Shown here piece after piece: positions 46,022 through 56,279 of a DNA stretch of 64,000 bases. How positions within the stretch are numbered: the stretch's first letter is position 1; every line of letters begins with the position of its first letter. Made by a program: the position numbers and the translations under genes. The stretch is from Pseudomonas fluorescens. GTDB lineage: Bacteria > Pseudomonadota > Gammaproteobacteria > Pseudomonadales > Pseudomonadaceae. Where the stretch lies: the NCBI RefSeq assembly GCF_018614775.1, contig NZ_JAGGOF010000002.1, forward strand, positions 62,001 to 126,000, given 5' to 3'. The notes beneath the pieces were generated by a model. That model made no database searches. It saw nothing but the letters and a program-made list of their open reading frames with translations, and was not told the DNA's origin.

Positions 46022-46795
46022 TCACTTCGCTGAGGGGCCGACCAGGTAGTCGTGCCATTCCGGCGGCAGGCGCTGCTGCTGGTTCAGGCCGGTCAAGCGC
46101 TGGCGTTGCGCCGGGCTGAGCAAGTCGAAGGCAATCACCCGGGGCAGACCGACCGACACCGTTCGTTCGGCGGCGAGTTGTTCGTCCAGCAGGTCGAGGG
46201 CCAACTGATTGAGGCTGACGCCCTGTCGTTGTGCCAGGCCGATCAGGCGCCGGATGTCGAGGCCCATGCCCAGCGTCTTCAGCACCAATTGGTGGAAGGC
46301 CCGTTCGCTGTAGTGTCGCGATGGGTAGAGGGTGTCCAGGGCGAGGGCGGCAAACACCTGGTTATTACTGGTACGCCCGGCCTGCAACGCCAGCTCCACG
46401 CAGAGCCCGCGGCGATCGAGCCAGTCGAAGGCTTTCAGGGTGGCGATCTTTTCCTGGTCGTCGCCCCACAAATACAGTTGGCGCAACACGGGCAATTGCT
46501 CGGCAGCGGGTTGCTGCTCCAGCACCTGGGCCAGCAGCAACGCCCGCGCCAGTTGAACGCTGCTCCAGCCGGCACAGTCGGGCAGCTCACGTTCCTTGAG
46601 GTGGCGCTTGCACTGGCTGCTCAACAGCGCCGCAGTGCGGGCGTCCGGGTGTTGCGCCAACTGTTCTTGTGCCTGGCGCCACCACTGCAGCTCGCTGTCA
46701 TCGAGCTGTTGGCCGAACAACTGGCGATGCTCGGCGAGACAGCCCAGGCGCATGTCGAGAGCCGTCGATGGCGGCTTGGTAACGTCCGTGTTCAT
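46022..46795 (-). CDS. eboA: EboA-domain protein
   Basis: 257 aa, all-helical. Diagnostic blocks are DDQEKIATLKAFDWLDRRG and SNNQVFAALALDTLYPSRHYSERAFHQLVLKTLGMGLDIRRL, which match the EboA domain. It has no catalytic motif and probably serves as scaffold. It overlaps eboC by four bases (ATGA). Confidence 0.87.
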   Translation of the reverse strand: MNTDVTKPPSTALDMRLGCLAEHRQLFGQQLDDSELQWWRQAQEQLAQHPDARTAALLSSQCKRHLKERELPDCAGWSSVQLARALLLAQVLEQQPAAEQLPVLRQLYLWGDDQEKIATLKAFDWLDRRGLCVELALQAGRTSNNQVFAALALDTLYPSRHYSERAFHQLVLKTLGMGLDIRRLIGLAQRQGVSLNQLALDLLDEQLAAERTVSVGLPRVIAFDLLSPAQRQRLTGLNQQQRLPPEWHDYLVGPSAK

Positions 46796-47682
46796 GTCGG
46801 TTTGATCCAGCGCTGAAAGTGTGGAAGCAGAAAAAACACCAAGACACAGAGCAGGCTGCCCAAGGGCTGGTCAGCCACGGCCAGCACCAAGGCATCGAAC
46901 AGTGGCAAGGCAGCCAGGCCGGCACCGATAAACGCGCGCACCTGCCGCTGCCGGGGGTTGGCAAGGTGACGCCAGTAGTGCCAGCCCAGCCAGCCCAGCC
47001 AGAGCAACAGCACCGGCCAGAACCAGACGTTGTCGCTATAGAACGCCAAGGCCAGTGGACTCAGCATCAGGACCAGAGGGAGGCGGCTGAGCAACTGGTT
47101 GCGGTGTTCCTGGCGGGCCAGGTAGGTCAGGCCGCTGATGTAGACCCCGAGCAACAGGGCGCACAACCAGATCGGTTCCGCTGGCACCGCCAGGCTGGCC
47201 GCCGCCGTGAGGTAGAGCGCCGATCGGCAGGCGCCCATCAGCCAGACGCTGTGGGCGTATTTCTTGTGCAGCAGGTTGTAGCCAAGGATGCAGCCCACCA
47301 GCAGGGCGGCACTGCCCAGCAGCCAGTGCGGTTGATCGATCAGCCGGCTCAGGCCCAACACCGATGCAGCGGCCAAGGTCAGCAACAAAACGGTGGCCAG
47401 CCTCACTTGCTGTCGGCTGACCAGGCCAAGGGTGATGGGGCGCGGGTTCTGGTGTTGCTGGTCCCAGTCGGCGTCCAGCAAGTCATTCAACAACATGCCG
47501 GCCAGGTACAGCAGCGACAGCGCGGCCAGCAGCAGTACCCACACCAACGAAGAGGGCGGGGCCAAGGCGCCGGCACTGCTGGCAAGCAGCGCGGCGGCCA
47601 TGACGTTGGTCCATACCGTGGGCAGGTTGGACACCCGGCCCAGGGTCATCCAGGTCTTCAGGTTCAGCGGCAGCGGGCTCAT
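46792..47682 (-). CDS. eboC: EboC, UbiA-like prenyltransferase family protein
   Basis: 296-aa membrane protein with about eight helices. The first Asp-rich motif NDLLDADWDQQHQNPRPI is present, and the second region (ARQEHRN) is weak. UbiA proteins attach prenyl groups to aromatic acceptors. In ebo clusters EboC may modify or carry the metabolite in the membrane. It overlaps both neighbours by four bases. Confidence 0.87.
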   Translation of the reverse strand: MSPLPLNLKTWMTLGRVSNLPTVWTNVMAAALLASSAGALAPPSSLVWVLLLAALSLLYLAGMLLNDLLDADWDQQHQNPRPITLGLVSRQQVRLATVLLLTLAAASVLGLSRLIDQPHWLLGSAALLVGCILGYNLLHKKYAHSVWLMGACRSALYLTAAASLAVPAEPIWLCALLLGVYISGLTYLARQEHRNQLLSRLPLVLMLSPLALAFYSDNVWFWPVLLLWLGWLGWHYWRHLANPRQRQVRAFIGAGLAALPLFDALVLAVADQPLGSLLCVLVFFLLPHFQRWIKPT

Positions 47683-49556
47683 TGCGCGCAGCCTTCTCTG
47701 AGGATGAGCGTGGGGTCGAGTCCGGTGGACAGTCGTTGCAATGCTTGCTCCATGCGCGCGGTATCGATGTCATGCAGGTCCACCGATTCGCCGATCCGGC
47801 TGAGCATGGGGATGGACAGTTGCCCGCCCAGATGCTGGCGGAACTCCTCCAGCCCGAGCAGCACCTGCGAGCGGCCCTGTGCATCCTTCAAGTCCAGCTC
47901 CGGTGGATTCAGGCAGAAGCCGAGCTTGACCAGCAGGCGCAGGACGCGTTCGCTGTCGGCATTGCTCAACAGCCCCAAGGCGTTGGCGTAGAGCCCATCC
48001 AGCGCCATGCCCACCGCCACGGCTTCACCATGCCGCAGGCGATGGCGGCTGAGGTTTTCCAATTTGTGCGCGGCCCAGTGCCCATAGTCCAAGGGCCGCC
48101 CGTTACCACGTTCGAAAGGATCACCGGCACCGGTGATGTGCCCCAGGTGCAGTTCGGCGCAGCGGCGGATTGCGTAGCGGCTGGCCGCGTGATCAAAGTG
48201 GGCGAGGGCATCGGCGTGCTGCTCCATCCATTCGAAGAACGCCCGGTCCTTGATCAACGCGACCTTTACCGCCTCGGCCAGCCCGGCAATCTGGTCGCGA
48301 TGGCTCAGGCTCGTCAGCAACTGGAAGTCGTTGATCACTGCCGTGGCAGGATAAAAGGCGCCCAGCAGGTTCTTCTGGCCAAAGGCATTGATGCCGTTCT
48401 TCACGCCGATACCGGCGTCGTTCTGCGCGAGCACCGTACTCGGAACCCGGATCAGGCGAATGCCACGGTGGAAGGTCGCACAGGCATAGCCCACCGCATC
48501 CAGCACCGCGCCGCCGCCCAGGGCCAGCACATAGCAATGCCGGTCCAGCCCATGGTGCAGCATGTCGGTGTACAACTGCTGCAGCACCTCTGCGGTTTTG
48601 CTCAATTCGCCAGCCGGCACCGCAATGGGCGCCGCCTGCAAACGCAAGTCCGCAGCATGGGCGGCAAAGTAGCCGTCGATCTGGCCCAACAACGGCGGGG
48701 CGCTTTGCAACAGCTGTTCATCGGCGAACACCAGCACCGTTACCGGGCCGCTGTGCTGGGCCGTGAGTTGACGGTGCAGGCAAGGATTGAGCGGATCGAA
48801 CAGGTGGTCGGTGAACAGCACCGGGTAGTCGTAGCTGACCTCGAAGCGTCCGCGCAATGGTTGCTCCGCGCCGCTGCGACGCAGGGCCTTGGTCAGGTTG
48901 TACCCGGCGATGAACAGCCCGGGCAACACCATGCTGGCGAGCAGGGTCACCAGCAACGCATTCTGTTCGACCAGGAAGGTCCCGATGGCGCTGTAGGCCA
49001 GTGCCAGGCCCGCATTCGCCAGGGTGGTGACCAACAGGAACGGGCGCAGCGGGTAGCGTTGCATGCCGGCGGCGACCACCGAGGTTTCTGCCAGCACCGG
49101 TACGCCGCGCAGGCAGATCAACGACAGCGTGCCCAACCGGTAGGCCATTTGCCCCGGCTGGCGCTGATGCAAGCCCAGGCGCCCGGACAGCAGGCGAAAA
49201 TACCCGGCCCCCAGCGCGTAACCCAATCCGGCCCCCAGGCACAGGCCGATGAAAATCGCCAGGTAGCCACCGAGACTGCCGAGCATTGCCACGGCCAGCA
49301 GCGCCACCATGCTTGAAGGCACCGGCAGCACCACGTCCAGCGCCAGCAGCGCGATCAGCAACAACGCCAGGCCAAGTTTCTGGGAAGGCGTCGAAGGCAG
49401 GTACAGGTTGAGGTGGGTCAGGAAGTCCTGGATCTGTTGTTCGAACAACAGAAAGCTGGCAATGACCAGGCCCGAGAAGCACAGTAAGGAAAGCCAAAAC
49501 AGACGGGCAGGCTCTCTTTGCGAGCGTGCACGAAACCAACGGCTGCGCTTCATCAA
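47679..49556 (-). CDS. eboD: EboD fused to an N-terminal VTT/DedA-like membrane domain
   Basis: 625 aa, well above the roughly 390 aa of plain EboD. Residues 20-225 hold five or six hydrophobic helices with the VTT/SNARE-associated pattern (LDVVLPVPSSMVALLAVAML, LRGVPVLAETSVVAAGMQRY). Residues 240-620 are a sugar-phosphate-cyclase/3-dehydroquinate-synthase-like domain with GGGAVLD (347-353), PST (372-374) and the zinc ligands E428, H493 and H509 conserved. It is the first gene of the 12-gene operon; its start ATG 49556 lies about 220 bp after the next upstream gene, where the promoter must be. Confidence 0.87.
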   Translation of the reverse strand: MMKRSRWFRARSQREPARLFWLSLLCFSGLVIASFLLFEQQIQDFLTHLNLYLPSTPSQKLGLALLLIALLALDVVLPVPSSMVALLAVAMLGSLGGYLAIFIGLCLGAGLGYALGAGYFRLLSGRLGLHQRQPGQMAYRLGTLSLICLRGVPVLAETSVVAAGMQRYPLRPFLLVTTLANAGLALAYSAIGTFLVEQNALLVTLLASMVLPGLFIAGYNLTKALRRSGAEQPLRGRFEVSYDYPVLFTDHLFDPLNPCLHRQLTAQHSGPVTVLVFADEQLLQSAPPLLGQIDGYFAAHAADLRLQAAPIAVPAGELSKTAEVLQQLYTDMLHHGLDRHCYVLALGGGAVLDAVGYACATFHRGIRLIRVPSTVLAQNDAGIGVKNGINAFGQKNLLGAFYPATAVINDFQLLTSLSHRDQIAGLAEAVKVALIKDRAFFEWMEQHADALAHFDHAASRYAIRRCAELHLGHITGAGDPFERGNGRPLDYGHWAAHKLENLSRHRLRHGEAVAVGMALDGLYANALGLLSNADSERVLRLLVKLGFCLNPPELDLKDAQGRSQVLLGLEEFRQHLGGQLSIPMLSRIGESVDLHDIDTARMEQALQRLSTGLDPTLILREGCAQ

Positions 49557-49777
49557 GCATCCCTCTTGTTGTTTTCGACAGATTCCGTGTCAGTTACCAA
49601 ATGCAGCGTCGGGTGCGTTTCAGATCAATAAATTCTCTCGCCGGGAGGGCTGTTTTTTACGAGCCGTGGGCCGTGTGGGTGAAGACAGTCTTGAATCTAG
49701 TCGGACATGGTGTTTTTGCAAGGTCGTCTGATGGCAATGTGATTTTTTCCGGGCCAATGCATATGCACTGGGAGGTT

Positions 49778-51799
49778 CTAGACACTTGCCACCCCATGGC
49801 CGAGAGACTGCCGATAATGTTCTTCGTCGACTTCGGTCAGGGTTGCATAGCCGTCGTAGTGATAAATTCGATGCTTGTCTCGGGCATAGCGGTCTGTCAG
49901 GAATTCGAGGGTGGCCAGGTCGATACGCTTGGCGCTCAGTGGGCGACGGTGGCAGAACAGCTTGCGCGTACCCAACTGCAAAAAATCGGGGTGCGGTACG
50001 CGGACCTCCTCAGGATCGAACGCCACATCCAACGGCTTGCCTTCCGAGAAGATCAAGGTCGGGCTGATGGCATAAGTACCGAGAATGCGTGTGTCAGAGG
50101 GATGGAGACGTTTTTTCGCCTCGCCGTAGTAATACACCGCGTCCCGGTCCTTGGCCCAACCATGGCCGCAGGACTCGAAGGTGGCCAGTTGCGCCTTACG
50201 AATCGGTTCGGGGGGATGGTAGAAAATCCGGTGGCAGAACACGGTTTTGCCGTCGGTCAGGTAGGGCGGGCCGAGTGAGCGGAAGTGCTCTGCGGGTTCT
50301 TGGGAAAACCGTTCAGGCACCTGGGTTTCGACGTTATGAAACGGGATCAGATACAAGCCTTGGGCATCGCCGCACAGGTGCGTGTCCAGCAATTTGAAAC
50401 TCGCCGCGTCCAGTCCGTTGATCACACGTCCGTGAAAATACACCTGGCGGCCCCGTTCGAACCCGAGACCGATGGGCTGTAACGGCAGCGTTTGCGTATG
50501 CGTTTGCGCGGCTGCGGGTAGTGCCTGCAAGCGGTGCCACCAATAATCCTCCAATTGCGGATGGGCTTCGAAGTACGGTGCCCAGGTTTCTTGCATGGCC
50601 TCATCGATGATGCCGCCGGAGTCCAGCGGACCGTTCTTGTCACCTGCCAGTACGGGCGCGTCATCCTGGTCGTTGCGATAGAGCTGGGCCACTACGAAGC
50701 TTTCTACATCGACATCAAGGCGTTTCTGGCGCTTGTAGACGTGTTGGTGATCACGGTAGTAATCGAACCCCAAGTGACGAAAACTGGGGCCATGAGCGTC
50801 ACGCAAGCGGGTTCCGGCGGCGTAGACGAACCTGTCGTCCACGGCAAAATAATCATCTTCGTACTCGCTGGCGCCCACCACGCGGCCGCACTCATCGAAC
50901 GCTGGCTGCCAGCACTTGAGCAGGTGGAAGTCGCCGACGTAGCGGATAGTCTTGCCCGTCAGGTAGTAAGCGCGCTGGCTGTCCTTGGCGTAGCGTTCAT
51001 TGAGTACGGTGAAGGTGCTCAGGTCGGCATTGTCGATACGGTAGAAATATTCATAGGAGATGCCCGAGCCTTGCTGCGCTTGCACGATGACCGACTGCCC
51101 ATCGGTTCCCCAGCGATGGGCGAGCATCTGGAAGTCGTCCGGATTTGCAATCGGCAGCGGCGTACCGTCTTTCTGGTGCAGGGGCTTGAACCCCTTGTAG
51201 ACCTGATCGTCGATCACTCGATAGGACGGGTGGTTGCAATACCGCACCCGCGCCGTGGCGCTGGCGATAAATTGGCCTTGCAGAAAGAGATGCACGCCGT
51301 CGCTGAACAGCGCGGAGGCTGAAGCCACCGAGGCCGGTGTCGCTGCCAACAGGGCCAGGCGGTCGGGGCGCGCCTGGGGGATTTGAGTGATCGCGTACTC
51401 ACCGAACCAATAGGCGCGGGATTCGTCACGCCAGTACTGGTGGCCGAGGCTCTCCAGGCCTTTGTCGAACCGAAACGGCAGGGCCTGAAGCGCGTGGTAG
51501 CCGTGGCGCTCCCGATAGCCTGGAAGCAGATAGTAATCGCGCAGGGCGTCGCGCAAGACCCAAGGGCTGCGTCGATGCCGCCAAACCGGTTGACCTGCCA
51601 GCAAGGGCGAGGGCGGATAATGCCCGGCGTTCGCACATTGCGCCCACTCAGCGGGGCGTGCGCCTTCAGGGCTGAGCATGATGTACACATCAGGCACTTG
51701 CCCGTCGCCCAGCAGCACACCGTCCATGAACGCAAAGCCTTGATGCCATTCGAGGTCAAGCGGCTCCCAGTCAGCCTTGTCCGTCCCGGTGATTGTCAT
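49778..51799 (-). CDS. DKNYY-repeat family protein
   Basis: 673 aa, no signal peptide. It contains many copies of the DKNYY pattern (YAKDSQRAYYLTGK, YAVDDRFVYAAGTRL, WAKDRDAVYYYGEAKK, RYARDKHRIYHYDG), a repeat that folds into short beta hairpins and is found in bacterial proteins of unknown function. It is on the same strand as eboD but about 220 bp upstream; co-transcription is uncertain. Confidence 0.8.
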   Translation of the reverse strand: MTITGTDKADWEPLDLEWHQGFAFMDGVLLGDGQVPDVYIMLSPEGARPAEWAQCANAGHYPPSPLLAGQPVWRHRRSPWVLRDALRDYYLLPGYRERHGYHALQALPFRFDKGLESLGHQYWRDESRAYWFGEYAITQIPQARPDRLALLAATPASVASASALFSDGVHLFLQGQFIASATARVRYCNHPSYRVIDDQVYKGFKPLHQKDGTPLPIANPDDFQMLAHRWGTDGQSVIVQAQQGSGISYEYFYRIDNADLSTFTVLNERYAKDSQRAYYLTGKTIRYVGDFHLLKCWQPAFDECGRVVGASEYEDDYFAVDDRFVYAAGTRLRDAHGPSFRHLGFDYYRDHQHVYKRQKRLDVDVESFVVAQLYRNDQDDAPVLAGDKNGPLDSGGIIDEAMQETWAPYFEAHPQLEDYWWHRLQALPAAAQTHTQTLPLQPIGLGFERGRQVYFHGRVINGLDAASFKLLDTHLCGDAQGLYLIPFHNVETQVPERFSQEPAEHFRSLGPPYLTDGKTVFCHRIFYHPPEPIRKAQLATFESCGHGWAKDRDAVYYYGEAKKRLHPSDTRILGTYAISPTLIFSEGKPLDVAFDPEEVRVPHPDFLQLGTRKLFCHRRPLSAKRIDLATLEFLTDRYARDKHRIYHYDGYATLTEVDEEHYRQSLGHGVASV

Positions 51800-52036
51800 G
51801 TTATTGCGATCTGCTCTCCAGACAGGTGGGGCACCCAGGCAAAGGTCGCCGCTACGACGCTCAGGAAATGAACGTCAGCAGCGCTCTCACCAGGATCCGG
51901 CCATTCAGGGAAAATGATACCTACGGTCCAGAGGGGCGTGAAGGCTAGAGTGGGGAGCGGGTGACCGACATCACTTACGCTGTCCGGAGCGGGCCGGCGA
52001 AAGGATGTCGGTGCAATGGCGTAATCCCAGCCACGG

Positions 52037-53980
52037 TCAGAACTTGAAGCGCCCAACCAATCCCTTGAGCTGCCCGGAAATATCGGTCAAGCGTCCCGAG
52101 CCGGTTTGCGCCGAGTGGGCGAATTCTTCAACCAGTTGGGCGTCGGCATGGATCTGCGCGATGTGTCGGTTGATGTCTTCGGCCACCTGGTGCTGTTCCT
52201 CTGCCGCCGTGGCGATCTGGGTGTTCTGGTCGCGGATCGAGTCCACCGAGTTGCGGATCTTATCGAAGCTGTCGCGCGCCTGTTGGATGCGTTCGACGCT
52301 GGTTTGCGACACCTGAAGGCTGCTTTGCATCTGCTGGGTGACTTCCTGGGTCCGCCGGGCAAGGTTGCCGAGCAGGCTGTCGATTTCACCGGTGGAGTCG
52401 GCTGTCCGCCGTGCCAGGGCGCGTACTTCGTCGGCGACCACTGCAAACCCACGGCCCTGGTCACCGGCGCGAGCGGCTTCGATGGCGGCGTTGAGGGCGA
52501 GCAGGTTGGTCTGTTCGGCGATCGAGCGAATGGTGTCGAGGATGGTGTTGATGTTCTTGCTGTCTTGCTCAAGCGCTTGCATGGTCTGGGTCGACTTTTG
52601 CAGATCCTCGCTCAGTTTCAATACGCTGCCGGTGGCTTCGCCGATGTGGTGCTGGCCGTCGTGCACGTCGCGATAACCGGTGTCCGCACTGGAGGCGGCT
52701 TCGCTGCAGGAACGGGCCACTTCGTTGGCGGTGGCGACCATCTCGTTGAACGCGGTGCTCACCAGTTCCACGGCCTGGCGCTGGCGCCCGGCGGCTTCGT
52801 TCATGTTCTGGGCGACATCGCGGGTGTCGGCAGCGGCGCTTTGCAGGTCGGAGGAGGCGCTGCCGATGCGTTGGACCAACTGGGCAATCATGCCCAGGAA
52901 CTGGTTGAACCAACTGGCCAGGGTGGCGGTTTCGTCCTTGCCCTGCACCGTGAGTTGGCGGGTCAGGTCGCCTTCACCTTCGGCGATTTCCTGCAGGCCA
53001 TTCGCAACGCCACGAATCGGGCGCACGATCACGCTGGCGAAACTTGCACCGACCACGGCGAAGACCACCGCCAACGTGGCGGCGATCACCGCAATCAGCC
53101 AGGTCAGGCTTGAAGCCTCGGCCATCACTTCGTCGCGCTTGATCAGGCCAATGAAGCGCCAGCCCAGGCCTTTGGAACTGACAACGTTAGCCATGTAGGG
53201 CACACCGTCGATCTCGATCTGGGTGACGCCGTCGCCGCTCTTGGCAAGCTCGGCATAGTTGGGGCCCAGGTCGGCCAGGGGCTTGAAGTTGTGCTTGGCG
53301 TCGCCGGCGTCCACCAGCACGTTGCCGTTGGCTTCCACCAGAATCAGGTAGCCGCTCTCACCCAACTTGATGTTCTTGACCAGTTCGGTCAGTTGCTTGA
53401 GCGACACGTCCAGGCCGACGACGCCCACCAGTTTGCCGGCAGCATCGGAGACAGTGTGGACGATACCGATCAGCGACACGTCATCCGGTGCCCAGTAATA
53501 GGCGTCCGTGCGCACGGTGTTGCCAGGCGAGGCGATGGCAGCCTTGTACCAGGGACGTACGCGTGGGTCGTAGTTGGAAATTTTCGGGTCATCCGGCCAG
53601 CTGGCGTAGCCACCATCGGCCAACCCCAGGGAAAGATAGGCGGTGGTCGGATGGGTCTTGGCGAACCGGTCGAAAATCGCCAGGAGTTCTTTATTGGTTT
53701 CAGGAAGCGGGATTTGCGCCGCGTCGGCGCCGGAATAGTTTTTCAGGTCCTTGGCGACAACGATCCGCGGATCCTTGGCGAAGAACTCGACGTTCTGGCT
53801 GATGCCGTCGAAGAACTGCTTCATCCCGTTGTCAATCTGGCGGATTTCACGGCCGCTGCTGTCGAGGAAGTTGGTTTTTGCCGCGTCTCGCAGGTTCAAT
53901 ACGACGAGCACTGCCACCAGGACAACCGGGAGGCAGGCAATGGTCGCGAACGCCCATGTCAGCTTTTGTTTGATATTCAT
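52037..53980 (-). CDS. Methyl-accepting chemotaxis protein with dCache sensor
   Basis: 647 aa. Helix 1 ([20 protein letters not shown]), a periplasmic dCache_1 domain at about 35-280, helix 2 ([20 protein letters not shown]), HAMP, and the MCP signalling domain with the conserved hairpin tip [18 protein letters not shown]. The sensor contains YDPRVRPWY and a later Asp (VVGLDVS), as in the amino-acid-binding dCache motif. It is similar in plan to PctA/PctB-type amino acid receptors. The ligand is inferred. Confidence 0.88.
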   Translation of the reverse strand: MNIKQKLTWAFATIACLPVVLVAVLVVLNLRDAAKTNFLDSSGREIRQIDNGMKQFFDGISQNVEFFAKDPRIVVAKDLKNYSGADAAQIPLPETNKELLAIFDRFAKTHPTTAYLSLGLADGGYASWPDDPKISNYDPRVRPWYKAAIASPGNTVRTDAYYWAPDDVSLIGIVHTVSDAAGKLVGVVGLDVSLKQLTELVKNIKLGESGYLILVEANGNVLVDAGDAKHNFKPLADLGPNYAELAKSGDGVTQIEIDGVPYMANVVSSKGLGWRFIGLIKRDEVMAEASSLTWLIAVIAATLAVVFAVVGASFASVIVRPIRGVANGLQEIAEGEGDLTRQLTVQGKDETATLASWFNQFLGMIAQLVQRIGSASSDLQSAAADTRDVAQNMNEAAGRQRQAVELVSTAFNEMVATANEVARSCSEAASSADTGYRDVHDGQHHIGEATGSVLKLSEDLQKSTQTMQALEQDSKNINTILDTIRSIAEQTNLLALNAAIEAARAGDQGRGFAVVADEVRALARRTADSTGEIDSLLGNLARRTQEVTQQMQSSLQVSQTSVERIQQARDSFDKIRNSVDSIRDQNTQIATAAEEQHQVAEDINRHIAQIHADAQLVEEFAHSAQTGSGRLTDISGQLKGLVGRFKF

Positions 53981-54263
53981 GACTTCTCCCGCGGAATATT
54001 TTTGATGTTGGAGCGGCGGAAACAGCAGCGGTTGGCCTTGCGGGTTTTCAGAAAGGGAAAAGCGCCCATGCCTACTCCCAGTGTATCGACCAAAGTCGTA
54101 GGCACTTGAGGCCCGCCAGCGTTGACAGTGACCGAACAGTCAAGGTGATTGCAGACGGCACGACTAGGCTGGAAAATGCCCCGGATGGTCCCGCACCCTT
54201 TGCCTCCCCGTGAGCGAGAAAGTGCCGCGCGTCCTGATCGTCTTCATGTATTCACGAGGCCCT

Positions 54264-55292
54264 ATGGCGAGCGCATTCGAGAGCGTACTTAAAAACAAGA
54301 ACATGGCTTATCGACCACTGGGCTCGACGCCTGCCGGCCGGGCGCCGATTCGCGTCGCGTTTGTATTGATGGACAACTTCTCGATGATGTCCTTCACCGG
54401 CGCGGTGGACGCGCTGGTGACGGCCAACCTGATGAGCGATATGCCCCTCTATGAGGTGTTGACGGTTGGGGTCTGCGGCGCACAGGTAACGAGCGATCTC
54501 GGGATTGTCATCTCGACCGACATCGAGTTGGCGCAGATGCCGGAAAACCAGGACGTGCTGATCGTCGCCGGCGGCTTTCGCGTGAAGCTGCAGGGCCATC
54601 CCTTGCTGCGCCGCAAGCTGCGCGCCAATGCCACCGCCGGGGCGATGATGGGCGGGCTCTGGAACGGCGTGTTTTTTGTCGCCGACGCTGGCCTGCTCGA
54701 GGGTTTCGAGTGCGCCGTCCACCCGGAAAGTCGCGCGATGATGCTGGAGGTGTTCCCCAACGTGAAGGTGTCCAGCCGTGCCTATGTCCTGGACCGGGGG
54801 CGAGTCAGTTGCGCCGGGGCCAACAGTTCGTTGCGCATGATGCTGCAGGTGATTCGCCAGACGGGAGGCGAGGCGCTGGTGGGCGCGATCGAGGAAATCC
54901 TGCGTTGCGATGAATCAGGCGATGCCACGGACTTGCCGCCGGTCTTCGTCGAAACGGACCCGACGCTGCCGGAAAGCCTCAAGTTGGCGTTGGAGTTGAT
55001 GTGGCAAAACGTCGAAGAGCCACTGACGATCGATGAACTGGCGGCGTGCGTGAAGATTTCCAAGCGGCAGCTGGAACGGCGCTTCTGCAGTTTTCTCGGG
55101 GCGACCCCCACGCGTTATTACCTGGAGTTGCGCCTGACCCGCGCGCGTCAACTTATCCAGCAGACCAATCGCTCGGTCACGGAAATCGCCGTGGCCACGG
55201 GCTTCGTCAGTTCGCCGCATTTCCAGCGGCGTTTCCGGGATTTCTTCGGTGTTCCGCCGGGCAGTTATCGTTCGACGTTTGCGCGCAAGTAA
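54264..55292 (+). CDS. GlxA-type AraC-family regulator (amidotransferase-like domain)
   Basis: 342 aa from ATG 54264 (MASAFESVLKNKN), which has CGAGG close upstream; a GTG at 54210 would add 18 residues. The N-terminal half is a DJ-1/PfpI-like domain (FVLMDNFSMMSFTGAVDALV, VLIVAGGF) without the nucleophile Cys. The C-terminal half is an AraC helix-turn-helix (LTIDELAACVKISKRQLERR, VTEIAVATGFVSSPHFQRRF). Such proteins sense quaternary-amine or amino-acid metabolites in Pseudomonas; the ligand here is unknown. Confidence 0.85.
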   Translation: MASAFESVLKNKNMAYRPLGSTPAGRAPIRVAFVLMDNFSMMSFTGAVDALVTANLMSDMPLYEVLTVGVCGAQVTSDLGIVISTDIELAQMPENQDVLIVAGGFRVKLQGHPLLRRKLRANATAGAMMGGLWNGVFFVADAGLLEGFECAVHPESRAMMLEVFPNVKVSSRAYVLDRGRVSCAGANSSLRMMLQVIRQTGGEALVGAIEEILRCDESGDATDLPPVFVETDPTLPESLKLALELMWQNVEEPLTIDELAACVKISKRQLERRFCSFLGATPTRYYLELRLTRARQLIQQTNRSVTEIAVATGFVSSPHFQRRFRDFFGVPPGSYRSTFARK

Positions 55293-55314
55293 GCATTTTC
55301 AGCGGCACAACAAC

Positions 55315-55338
55315 GTCGAGGGAGCAAGCTCCCTCGAC
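55315..55338. terminator. Perfect-arm hairpin after the GlxA gene
   Basis: GTCGAGGGAGC-AA-GCTCCCTCGAC: an 11-bp stem with an AA loop, between convergent genes. It lacks a clear T-tract, so REP-like folding or rho-independent ending are both possible. Confidence 0.5.
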
Positions 55339-55374
55339 CCGACAGCGGTGCTTCCCTCGCAAAGGGAACACGCC

Positions 55375-56097
55375 TCATGGCATTTGCGGCAATTCCTGCG
55401 GCCGCAGATCGAAGACCAGCACCTCGGCATCCTGGCCGTTGCTCAGGGTCAGCACCTGCTCCTCGCGCACCCGCACGCCGTCACCTTCCTGTAGTTGCAC
55501 GCCGTTAAGCTCGACAGCGCCTCGGGCCACATGCACATAGGCGTACCGATCAGGCGCCAGCGTCAGGGTCGCGCTTTCGTTGCCGTCGAACAACCCGGCA
55601 TGGACCCGTGCGTCCTGGCGTACCTCAAGTGAGCCATCGGCACCGTCCGGCGAGATGATCAGTTGCAGGCGGCCGCGTTTCTGCTCGGCGCTGAAGTGCT
55701 CCTGTTGATAGCGTGGCTTGGCGCCGCTGACGTTGGGCACAATCCAGATTTGCAGGAAGTGCACCAACTCATCCGCGCTGTGGTTGAACTCACTGTGGGC
55801 CACGCCGCTGCCCGCGCTCATCAGTTGTACGTCACCCGGGCGGATGACCGAGCCCGTGCCGAGGGTGTCCTTGTGCTCCAGCGCACCTTCGAGCACATAG
55901 GAAAAAATCTCCATGTCCCGGTGGGGGTGCTGGCCGAAACCCTTGGCGGCGGCAACGCGGTCGTCGTTGATCACCAGCAGGTCGGAAAAGCCCTGTTGGT
56001 TGAGGTCACGGTAGTTGGCGAAGGAAAAGGTGTGGAACGAGGTCAGCCAGCCGTGGCGGGCGATGCCGCGATCCGAAGCTTTGCGAAGGGTCAGCAT
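55375..56097 (-). CDS. Pirin family protein (YhhW-like)
   Basis: 240-aa bicupin. N-terminal motif FHTFSFANYRDLNQQGFSDL, the metal-binding cluster GFGQHPHRDMEIFSYVLEGA (His-x-His and Glu) and MSAGSGVAHSEFNH are all intact. E. coli YhhW has quercetinase activity in vitro; the physiological role is unclear. It is convergent to the GlxA gene before it. Confidence 0.9.
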   Translation of the reverse strand: MLTLRKASDRGIARHGWLTSFHTFSFANYRDLNQQGFSDLLVINDDRVAAAKGFGQHPHRDMEIFSYVLEGALEHKDTLGTGSVIRPGDVQLMSAGSGVAHSEFNHSADELVHFLQIWIVPNVSGAKPRYQQEHFSAEQKRGRLQLIISPDGADGSLEVRQDARVHAGLFDGNESATLTLAPDRYAYVHVARGAVELNGVQLQEGDGVRVREEQVLTLSNGQDAEVLVFDLRPQELPQMP

Positions 56098-56279
56098 GAT
56101 GGATTCTCCTGATGTCTGTGGGCGGCGGCTGGGCCGTTCGCCGGGTTCAGAAGAAGATTAATGGTTATCGTAATCTTCAATAAGTAGATGAAAAACGAAA
56201 TACTGTCCGCCATAGGTGGACAATTGCCAGCTCGCGGCGGGGGCTGCGCTTCGTCATAATGCTGGCTATCAAAGCCCCT

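Noticed and set aside
55375-56097. Pirin as part of a flavonoid pathway with the 26-33 kb operon
   Set aside because: It is more than 20 kb away, convergent to other genes, and pirins are widespread; proximity gives no support.
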